From: MGIIb-O2 sp964003245
Lineage (GTDB): Archaea; Thermoplasmatota; Poseidoniia; Poseidoniales; Thalassarchaeaceae
DNA length: 20,972 bases
Assembly (NCBI GenBank): GCA_964003245.1
Contig: CAXFIU010000023.1
Coordinates: 1 to 20,972 of the forward strand
Direction: 5' to 3'
How positions within the stretch are numbered: the first letter of the stretch is position 1; the number at the start of each line of letters is the position of its first letter. Position numbers and translations under genes: made by a program. The notes under the pieces are model-generated. The model had not been told where the DNA came from. It searched no databases and saw nothing but the letters and a program-made list of their open reading frames with translations. Positions 8,563-14,625 of the stretch are shown piece by piece.

Positions 8563-9602
8563 AATTGAAAGATTTACAAGAACTTGCCAAAGAATTAGAT
8601 TCTAGAGATATGGTGGGATATACTCGCAAATTTATGGATAATTTCGAATTGGCAATATCAAAAAATATCGATATCGATACCGATATAGATTGGTCAGGAG
8701 TTCTTTGTTTAGGAATGGGAGGTTCAGGAGCAGGCGGTATGTTCCTTTCAACTCTAGCCGATTATTCAGGAGGTATTCCTTTTGTAGTATGGAGAGATTA
8801 TGGTTTACCTTCCTGGTGGGGTCCTGATTGGTTGATATTAGCAACATCTTACTCAGGAAATACCGAGGAAACAATTGATGGTGTCCGTGAGGCCTTAGAA
8901 TCGGGAGGGACAGTTATTGGAATATCTTCCGGCGGTGAACTTGAGGAGATAATTGCAGAAAGTGAAGAATCATTATTCATCTCAGTCCCTGGTGGCCAAA
9001 TGCCTAGGTCGGCTTTTGGTTATTTATTTGGCAGTCAACTATCAGTTTGTTGGTCTTTAGGCATAATTGAGAAACCAAGTAGTGAAGATATTTCAAATAT
9101 GATTGAACGTTTGCGTTCATCTTCCCTGGATCTCGATATAAGTGGAGGTAATGGATTAGTCCTCTCTGTTGCAGAATCAATGTTAGACAAAGAAATAGGA
9201 ATAATTGCGCCCAATATTTTGATGCCTGCCGCACGTCGTTTTTCTAATCAGTTGAATGAAAATTCAGAAGTTTTTGCACGTCCCGCAGAATTACCTGAAA
9301 TGAATCATAATGAAATAATAGCGTGGACCTCTGCTAGTGATGGTGGACATTCTCTAATTTATTTTTCATGTGAAAATATCCATCCTAGAGTATATTCAAG
9401 GATGAACTGGATGCTTGAAAATATTGATAACGATAATTCATGGATAATTGATTGTGAGGGCCAGAGTCTTCTTGAGAGACTACTTTATGCTTCACATATA
9501 TCTGATTGGATAAGTATCGCTTTAGCCTTGATACAAGGAATTGATCCTTCTGACATGGATTCTATTGTTGATCTTAAGGTTCATCTTGACAAGAATCAGT
9601 AA
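8559..9602 (+). CDS. Bifunctional phosphoglucose/phosphomannose isomerase (SIS family)
   Basis: Interconverts glucose-6-phosphate or mannose-6-phosphate with fructose-6-phosphate in the cytoplasm, feeding glycolysis/gluconeogenesis and sugar-nucleotide synthesis. It has 347 residues from ATG 8559, overlapping the NMD3 stop (ATGA), with a GGGGAG ribosome-binding sequence about 10 bases upstream. It has two SIS domains: GMGGSG at 52-57 and the phosphate-binding SYSGNTEET at 97-105. The C-terminal part carries ELPEMNHNEI (244-253), matching the Glu/His catalytic segment of the archaeal PGI/PMI family, and a late VDLKVHLDK. A longer in-frame start at 8520 inside NMD3 is not needed. The gene ends convergently with the M23 peptidase gene, overlapping it by 7 bases. 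Confidence 0.9.
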   Translation: MKLKDLQELAKELDSRDMVGYTRKFMDNFELAISKNIDIDTDIDWSGVLCLGMGGSGAGGMFLSTLADYSGGIPFVVWRDYGLPSWWGPDWLILATSYSGNTEETIDGVREALESGGTVIGISSGGELEEIIAESEESLFISVPGGQMPRSAFGYLFGSQLSVCWSLGIIEKPSSEDISNMIERLRSSSLDLDISGGNGLVLSVAESMLDKEIGIIAPNILMPAARRFSNQLNENSEVFARPAELPEMNHNEIIAWTSASDGGHSLIYFSCENIHPRVYSRMNWMLENIDNDNSWIIDCEGQSLLERLLYASHISDWISIALALIQGIDPSDMDSIVDLKVHLDKNQ

Positions 9603-10177
9603 ATCGGTCCAAGAACTAGTCTTGGATCAGGATATTTTTTTAATGCCGTCTCTCTATTTTCTGGATTGACAACCCCTGGCATATCATGAGTTTCGGGCTC
9701 ATTAATTGATAATTGGAAATGTAAGTGCGGATCCCATCCTCCATTTTCATGCTTATCACCCATCCAGCAAATTACTTCTCCGCGTGAAACCTTTTGGCCT
9801 ATTTTTTTCCCTTTTATCGAATCAGCACTCAAATGTCCATATAGTGCCCATATTGGTTTTTTATCGATTATATGTTTCGTGATAATCACATATCCATAAT
9901 CGCCATCAGCCGCATTATACCCATAATGCGAAATCTCCCCTTCATCAAATGCCATGCAGGGTGTTCCTACAGGAGCTCCGATGTCTATCCCAATATGCAG
10001 AAATCTACCGTCTGAAAATAGTTCTGTAGAATACATGCCAGGTCTTAACTCATCATATCTCCCTATATCAAATTCATATTCTGAGGGAGTATAGTTTCCT
10101 GTTGTAAAGTCTCTAACTTCATATTCATCAGGTAGATGAACTACTGGATGGTATCGCCCGGTTTGCCATTTTATCAT
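9596..10177 (-). CDS. M23 (LytM-type) zinc metallopeptidase domain protein
   Basis: Predicted Gly/Ala endopeptidase-type zinc enzyme of 193 residues. The M23 motifs are complete: H61 and D65 (HIGIDIGAP), H115 (YGHLS) and the HxH pair H151/H153 (DPHLHFQ), with the spaced glycine turns typical of the fold (YGYVIITKH, VSRGEVICWMG). There is no signal peptide or membrane helix from the ATG at 10177, so the protein may act inside the cell or leave by a route not visible here. In bacteria such enzymes cut peptidoglycan cross-links, and a Marine Group II-like archaeon is not expected to have peptidoglycan, so the substrate is unknown. It lies 41 bases downstream of rmuC on the same strand and is probably cotranscribed with it. 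Confidence 0.85.
   Translation of the reverse strand: MIKWQTGRYHPVVHLPDEYEVRDFTTGNYTPSEYEFDIGRYDELRPGMYSTELFSDGRFLHIGIDIGAPVGTPCMAFDEGEISHYGYNAADGDYGYVIITKHIIDKKPIWALYGHLSADSIKGKKIGQKVSRGEVICWMGDKHENGGWDPHLHFQLSINEPETHDMPGVVNPENRETALKKYPDPRLVLGPIY
9608..9641 (+). terminator. Hairpin plus T7 after the isomerase gene
   Basis: A 7-bp stem (TCCAAGA / TCTTGGA) with a 5-base loop lies 6 bases after the isomerase stop, followed 8 bases later by seven T residues. It resembles a terminator for the plus-strand transcript. It lies within the last codons of the oppositely oriented M23 gene, so it could be coincidental. Confidence 0.4.
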
Positions 10178-10218
10178 GCCATCGCGTAAGAAGATACACA
10201 GATTACCTTTCCCAAATC

Positions 10219-11391
10219 TTATTCTTCTGGATGCTGATTATTTTCTAGTAGGGGCAGTTCAGATTTTGTCATTGATGGTAATGACTCAACATCTTTCAAA
10301 GTCCTTTCCATTGCCCTTAATCTTCTATTTATTGAGTCTCCATCACCGCCAATTGTATTAGCTGCTGTATTGAGTTGTTTGTGCAATTTTGCCATATGAT
10401 CTCCAAATTTGACAAATTCAGTTTTCACTGCTCCAAGGACATTGTATACTTCACTAGCATTGGTCTCAAGGGCAAGTGTGCGGAAGCCCATTTGTAGACT
10501 ATTTACAAATGCTGCAAGTGTCGATGGTCCAGTAACTACAATTTGGTAATCTCGTTGTAGGGTCTCAAAAAGTCCTGGCTGCCTTACGACATCTGCATAC
10601 AGTCCTTCTGTTGGAAGAAACATAACTGCAAAATCAGTAGTCCATGGCGCAGCCACATATTCTTTACTGATTGTCTTAGCCTTTTGTCTAACATTTGCTT
10701 TGAATGAATTAGTCGCCTTTTCAATTAGTACCTTATCCCCTTCATCATATGCTTCCAACAATCTTTCATAATCCTCTTTAGGGAATTTACAATCTATTGG
10801 AAGCCATATGGGTTCTGCCAAGTCACCATTCTGACCTGGTAATTTTATTGCAAATTCAACTTGACCTTTACATTCTGGATGTGTTTTCACATTTTTCCCA
10901 TATTGTTCTGGAGACAAAATATTCTGTAATATTTGTTCCGCCTGTATTTCTCCCAGTGCACCTCTAGTAGATACATTAGTAAGAACTTTCTTTAATCCCC
11001 CAACATCTGTTGCTAGATTCTGCATTTCACCCAATCCTCTTTGAACCGCTTCTAAGCGTTCACTCACTAATTTAAACGATTCACCTATCCTTTTCTCAAG
11101 AGTTGTTTGTAATTTCTCATCTACAGTTTCACGCATCTGATCTAATTTTTTCTCGTTCCCTTCCTTTAATTTCTCTATATTCTTTGATACTGAAGCCAAG
11201 TGTTCCTGTTGAGCCTTCCCTAGAGCATCTAATGTATTCATAAGTGCCGCAGTACGTTCAATATCCATTTCACGAATTTCTTTTCGTAACTCGAGTCCAC
11301 CATCTCCTCCATTTTTACTAGTTAACTGCCATAATGAGAAAATTAGTGCTGCAGTGAGAATTGCTATTGTAATCATCTCAATATCCGACAT
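10219..11391 (-). CDS. rmuC: RmuC family DNA recombination-associated protein
   Basis: A 390-residue homologue of bacterial RmuC, which limits certain rearrangements (for example between inverted repeats) and has a predicted restriction-nuclease-like fold. It has an N-terminal membrane helix (about 5-23, MITIAILTAALIFSLW) and a long charged coiled coil (about 30-140, Glu/Lys/Leu-rich). The conserved RmuC core starts at about residue 145 (RGALGEIQAEQILQNIL) and includes the acidic PIDCKFP segment that may belong to the nuclease site, VMFLPTEGLYADV, and TGPSTLAAFVNSLQMGFRTLAL near the end. The ATG at 11391 fits the family N-terminus. The gene is divergent from the aspartate-semialdehyde dehydrogenase gene. 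RmuC is mainly bacterial, so horizontal acquisition is possible; the sequence alone does not prove it. Confidence 0.9.
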   Translation of the reverse strand: MSDIEMITIAILTAALIFSLWQLTSKNGGDGGLELRKEIREMDIERTAALMNTLDALGKAQQEHLASVSKNIEKLKEGNEKKLDQMRETVDEKLQTTLEKRIGESFKLVSERLEAVQRGLGEMQNLATDVGGLKKVLTNVSTRGALGEIQAEQILQNILSPEQYGKNVKTHPECKGQVEFAIKLPGQNGDLAEPIWLPIDCKFPKEDYERLLEAYDEGDKVLIEKATNSFKANVRQKAKTISKEYVAAPWTTDFAVMFLPTEGLYADVVRQPGLFETLQRDYQIVVTGPSTLAAFVNSLQMGFRTLALETNASEVYNVLGAVKTEFVKFGDHMAKLHKQLNTAANTIGGDGDSINRRLRAMERTLKDVESLPSMTKSELPLLENNQHPEE

Positions 11392-11410
11392 ATTTAATCA
11401 TAAAAATTGG

Positions 11411-11420
11411 AAGTATTTGA
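11411..11420 (-). promoter_or_regulatory. Possible TATA-like box for rmuC
   Basis: On the minus strand this reads TCAAATACTT, about 25 bases before the rmuC ATG, so the transcript would be leaderless or nearly so. Weak match; based on position. Confidence 0.25.
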
Positions 11421-11425
11421 ACTTA

Positions 11426-11460
11426 CAGTTTTTCATTTTGTCAGAAAACTGCAAACAGTT
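11426..11460. promoter_or_regulatory. Cluster of CAGTT/AACTG inverted repeats between divergent genes
   Basis: CAGTTTT (11426-11432) pairs with AAAACTG (11445-11451) across 12 bases. The second arm's AACTG pairs again with CAGTT (11456-11460) across 4 bases. Three copies of one motif in a 101-base divergent intergenic region look like an operator for a dimeric regulator serving rmuC and the dehydrogenase gene. The regulator is unknown. Confidence 0.35.
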
Positions 11461-11461
11461 G

Positions 11462-11470
11462 TTATTAGAT
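11462..11470 (+). promoter_or_regulatory. Possible TATA-like box for the aspartate-semialdehyde dehydrogenase gene
   Basis: TTATTAGAT about 25-30 bases before ATG 11493, the spacing expected for a leaderless archaeal transcript. It directly follows the CAGTT repeat cluster. No Shine-Dalgarno sequence precedes the ATG, which agrees with leaderless translation. Confidence 0.3.
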
Positions 11471-11492
11471 AGGTGCCCTTCAACGTGGGCAT

Positions 11493-12623
11493 ATGGCGAC
11501 TATGCAAGCTGTTAATTGCGCAATTCTTGGTTCAAGAGGCCTAGTTGCTCAGAGATACCTCCAGAGGTTAGTAAATCACGATTGGTTTAATCCAGTATCT
11601 ATAGTTGGTTCAAGTTCTACAGTGGGTATGAAAATTCAAGATCTACCTTGGTCACTTGACGAAGAAAGGCCCGATTTGCCAAATATTACTGTTTTAGGAT
11701 TAAATGATTTAGATTCATTGATAGAGGAATTAAAACAAAAAAGAGTTTCAGTGATATTTTCTGCAATTCCCGATTCCATTGCTAATGATGTGGAAAAAAG
11801 TTTAGCAGAAAGGGGATTTTGTGTAATAAGTCACGCATTAATTCATAGGCTCAAAGGCGAAGTTCCTTTGGTAATACCTGAGGTCAATTCAGATCATCTG
11901 AAAATTTTAGATTCTCAAAGTTATGGTACAGGCTCATTAATATCTTGCAGCAATTGTATGGTTGTTCCAATCGCCTTAACTTTACATCCTCTTTTAGCAA
12001 AGTTTGATTTTTCGAAAGTAAAAATTACTACAGAGCAATCCCTGTCCGGAGGGGGACGAAAGATGCTAGAAAAAGGTAGGAGCGGTTTTTCTATCGATTC
12101 TTCGATTCCGGGAGAATCTGAAAGTGTAGTTTCAGAATTAAATAGAATTTTAGGTAGAAAAAATGATGGTATTTTCCAAGAAGCAAATTTAGATATCAAA
12201 GTATGGTGTTCTAGATCTAATCATGATTTTGGTCATCTTGCCACAGTTGAAATAGATTTTACTAATCAGATTAGTGCTCATGAAATAATAGAGACGTGGC
12301 AATCTTTCTCATCCGAAGTTTGTGATCATAGACTTCCCTCTTCATCAAATGTGATTAACTTTGTAGATGGTAAGTTAGACCCAGTTAAGCATAGATGGGT
12401 TGGTTCAGAACCTAAGTTCCCCGACAAAGATCTTTCTGCGGGAATGCCAGTATCTGTAGCGGAGATTGAAGTTTCAGATAAGAAATTAATTTTCAAATTA
12501 TTATCTGACAATACTATTCGTGGAGCCGCAGGATATGGAGTTCTTCTTGCAGAGTTACTCCTTGTTGATGAGATAATTCAGGACAATAATCTGATTAATA
12601 TTAGTTCCAATCAAAGTAATTGA
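11493..12623 (+). CDS. asd: Aspartate-semialdehyde dehydrogenase (archaeal/fungal type)
   Basis: Reduces aspartyl-4-phosphate to aspartate semialdehyde with NADPH, the branch point for lysine, threonine, methionine and isoleucine synthesis. It has 376 residues, within the usual 340-370 range plus a short tail. The N-terminal nucleotide-binding loop is AILGSRGLVAQR (10-21). The active-site cysteine is C155 in SCSNCMVVP. The mid-domain motif is EQSLSGGGRK (181-190). The catalytic base is probably H248 in HDFGHLATVEIDF. Serine in GSRG, where family members usually have GATG, is a mild deviation. ATG 11493 is used; ATG 11502 would also keep the whole fold. The TGA stop is followed 26 bases later by the start of the methyltransferase gene, so the two are probably cotranscribed. 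Confidence 0.88.
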   Translation: MATMQAVNCAILGSRGLVAQRYLQRLVNHDWFNPVSIVGSSSTVGMKIQDLPWSLDEERPDLPNITVLGLNDLDSLIEELKQKRVSVIFSAIPDSIANDVEKSLAERGFCVISHALIHRLKGEVPLVIPEVNSDHLKILDSQSYGTGSLISCSNCMVVPIALTLHPLLAKFDFSKVKITTEQSLSGGGRKMLEKGRSGFSIDSSIPGESESVVSELNRILGRKNDGIFQEANLDIKVWCSRSNHDFGHLATVEIDFTNQISAHEIIETWQSFSSEVCDHRLPSSSNVINFVDGKLDPVKHRWVGSEPKFPDKDLSAGMPVSVAEIEVSDKKLIFKLLSDNTIRGAAGYGVLLAELLLVDEIIQDNNLINISSNQSN

Positions 12624-12649
12624 TATGTATCTCCCCCTCGGACAATATA

Positions 12650-13261
12650 ATGAGAGTCCGGCATCTCGCAATGTCCCTTTCTAAATTACACCCTCATCCT
12701 TGTGAAAATGTTGATTTAGAACAGTACTCTACGGATGGAAATATTGCCTCACTATTTATTTCTTCAATAATTTCATTTGGAGATATATCTCCTGATTCAG
12801 TCGTTGGTGACTTGGGAGCAGGAAATGGCATACTTGGAATAGGTGCATTAAAGGTCGGAGCAGAAAGATGTATATTTTTAGAAATTGATAAGAAAGCTTG
12901 TGAAATATTAAAAGAAAACCTAGTCTTGAATAATTTAAGTGAATCAGGTTCGATAATAAATGAATATTTAGATAGTAATACTAGCTTTCCTAAGGTTGAT
13001 TTGATTGTTTGTAATCCCCCTTGGGGTCGTCAAAAAGAAAAAGCCGATCGTCCATTTTTAGACCTAATAATCGAAAATGGGGCAATATCTCATTTAATGC
13101 ATAGCGCCCATGCTACTCACATACGTCCTTTCTTTGAATCAAGAAATTGGTCGGTAGAAAAATACGGAGAGTTTGATTTTAATTTACCTGCAAAATATTC
13201 TCACCATTTGAAAGAAAAAGACTCGACGAAGGTTGGTTTTTGGCGTTTATCTCCCAACTAA
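12650..13261 (+). CDS. METTL5-like RNA N6-adenine methyltransferase
   Basis: S-adenosylmethionine-dependent class I methyltransferase of 203 residues, probably modifying an adenine in small-subunit rRNA, as METTL5 does in eukaryotes. The SAM-binding loop is DLGAGNG (54-60), followed by acidic E78-D80 (LEID). The N6-adenine catalytic motif is NPPW (122-125), followed by GRQKEKADRPFL, the counterpart of the METTL5 NPPFG...D..FL segment. The flanks also fit METTL5: the N-terminus (LEQYSTDGNIA) and the C-terminal DFNLPAKYSHH...K. I chose ATG 12650 because it aligns with the METTL5 N-terminus; a TTG at 12620 overlapping the asd stop would add ten unlike residues. Eukaryotic METTL5 needs the partner TRMT112, and no such gene is in the window. 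Confidence 0.82.
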   Translation: MRVRHLAMSLSKLHPHPCENVDLEQYSTDGNIASLFISSIISFGDISPDSVVGDLGAGNGILGIGALKVGAERCIFLEIDKKACEILKENLVLNNLSESGSIINEYLDSNTSFPKVDLIVCNPPWGRQKEKADRPFLDLIIENGAISHLMHSAHATHIRPFFESRNWSVEKYGEFDFNLPAKYSHHLKEKDSTKVGFWRLSPN

Positions 13262-13315
13262 ACTTTTGTGTTTTGACCCGTGTTCTTCATAGGTGAATCA
13301 TCAGTCGCGAGAGCA

Positions 13316-14587
13316 ATGAGTGCTTCAGCAGGTGACTTTGTTACACCCGGAACGCGTGTTTTGGTTGATGAAAATACTTCTCTAGGGGAGGGCATTATCC
13401 ATACTGATTCGGGTGCCTTAGCTTTACTTTCTGGAACGTTAACAGTAGAAGATGGAATCCTCTCGGTTGAGATTTCAGGGTCTTCTGCGAATCTACCAAA
13501 AGTTGGTGACGTAGTAATTGGGCAAGTTAATCGTCTTAACGCGAAAACTGCAGAGATTCGAATCCTACATATTGAAGGAAAAGAGGGTGGAGGGAGAGAT
13601 ATCCCTGCTCTGAAATTATTTGCCGATATATATGTGACAGATTTTGTTGATCGTTATATCCCTTCTGCTGGGGACGCAATGCGTTCAAGAGATATTGTAA
13701 GAGCCAAGATTACTCAGTTTGAGCCTATGCTCAAAGCATCAACTAAAGATGATCCTAGTTTTGGTGTGATCCATGCTATTTGCCCACCTTGTGGCGCTAT
13801 TCTGCAAAAAAGCGATTCTGAACCTGATTTCAATGTGACATGTAATAGATGTGATTACAAAGGATATCGTGTCCTATCTAGTGGTTTCGGTATTGGTTAT
13901 TCGATTCCAGAGAATTCAGACATCGATATATTAAATCGTCCGGGCGAGAGGTGGTCTGAACAGGCTGAGAAAAATCTTGGTCACGACGGGGCTCGTCCAT
14001 ATCTGTCTCCTTTAGCAGACTTTAGGAGAGGGGTAACTCACGAAATTCCAACTTCTGTAGCGAGACAACTTGGTCGAAATAAGTCAAATGATCGTTCAAG
14101 AGGACAGCGTAGAGAAATGCACAAAACAACTTGTACTATGTGTTCAACTTCTACAGAAGTTCCGTTTAAGCCAACACCAGGTAAGCCAATTAGATGTCGT
14201 GATTGCATGAATAAGGTGAATGATGGTACTGCTACTAAGGAAGAACTCTCAGCAGAACGTCAGGTTTTGAAAGCAGCAAGGTCCGAAATGTTGGAGTCAT
14301 CAGGTGTAAAATTATTCGTTGGAAGTATTTCTTGGGATGCTAATGAAGATGATTTAAGAAAATTATTCTCAACTTATGGCGAACTCAAAGATGTTCATAT
14401 AGCCAAAGACCGTGAGACTGGTAAATCTCGAGGTTTTGCTTTCATTAATTTTTCAAGTCTAAAGGATGGAAAAAAGGCAGTTAAAGAATTAGATGGGACT
14501 GATTTTCATGGGCGTAAAATTAGTGTGCAAGAATCTAATGAATCTCGCGGCGGGTCTAGTAATAGGCGTAGGCAGAATAGAAAATAA
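13316..14587 (+). CDS. csl4: Extended exosome subunit Csl4 fused to a second zinc finger and an RRM domain
   Basis: The first part matches archaeal Csl4, the RNA-binding cap of the 3'-5' RNA-degrading exosome: an N-terminal domain (about 8-58, FVTPGTRVLVDE), an S1 RNA-binding domain (about 62-150) and a zinc ribbon (C156, C159, C176, C179). Archaeal Csl4 usually ends at about 190 residues, but this frame continues to 423. The extra part holds an unrecognised segment (195-265), a CxxC...CxxC finger (C273, C276, C294, C297, with VPFKPTPGKP between), and a complete RRM (about 332-405) with RNP2 LFVGSI and RNP1 KSRGFAFINF (370-379). It ends in an Arg/Gly/Ser-rich basic tail. ATG 13316 starts a normal Csl4 N-terminus; a GTG at 13280 is in frame but unneeded. 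The gene starts 54 bases after the methyltransferase stop. Confidence 0.85.
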   Translation: MSASAGDFVTPGTRVLVDENTSLGEGIIHTDSGALALLSGTLTVEDGILSVEISGSSANLPKVGDVVIGQVNRLNAKTAEIRILHIEGKEGGGRDIPALKLFADIYVTDFVDRYIPSAGDAMRSRDIVRAKITQFEPMLKASTKDDPSFGVIHAICPPCGAILQKSDSEPDFNVTCNRCDYKGYRVLSSGFGIGYSIPENSDIDILNRPGERWSEQAEKNLGHDGARPYLSPLADFRRGVTHEIPTSVARQLGRNKSNDRSRGQRREMHKTTCTMCSTSTEVPFKPTPGKPIRCRDCMNKVNDGTATKEELSAERQVLKAARSEMLESSGVKLFVGSISWDANEDDLRKLFSTYGELKDVHIAKDRETGKSRGFAFINFSSLKDGKKAVKELDGTDFHGRKISVQESNESRGGSSNRRRQNRK

Positions 14588-14608
14588 CCGTGTAATTCAT
14601 TGCTGATG

Positions 14609-14623
14609 GTCATCTCCTATGAC
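14609..14623. repeat. Short inverted repeat just before the radical SAM gene start
   Basis: GTCAT, five bases, ATGAC, ending two bases before ATG 14626. Short enough to arise by chance, but placed like the dyad at the subtilase start. Confidence 0.25.
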
Positions 14624-14625
14624 AT

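Noticed and set aside
8632..9234. Minus-strand open frames antisense to the isomerase
   Set aside because: Explained by the codon pattern of the well-supported SIS isomerase on the plus strand.
11474..11491. TGCCC / GGGCA 5-bp inverted repeat before the asd start
   Set aside because: Short with an 8-base loop; likely by chance. Noted only because two other genes also have inverted repeats next to their starts.
12620..12649. TTG start overlapping the asd stop for the methyltransferase
   Set aside because: No Shine-Dalgarno sequence, and the METTL5-like N-terminus begins at ATG 12650. Kept only as an alternative.
13280..13315. GTG start extending Csl4 by 12 residues
   Set aside because: The Csl4 N-terminal domain begins naturally at ATG 13316.
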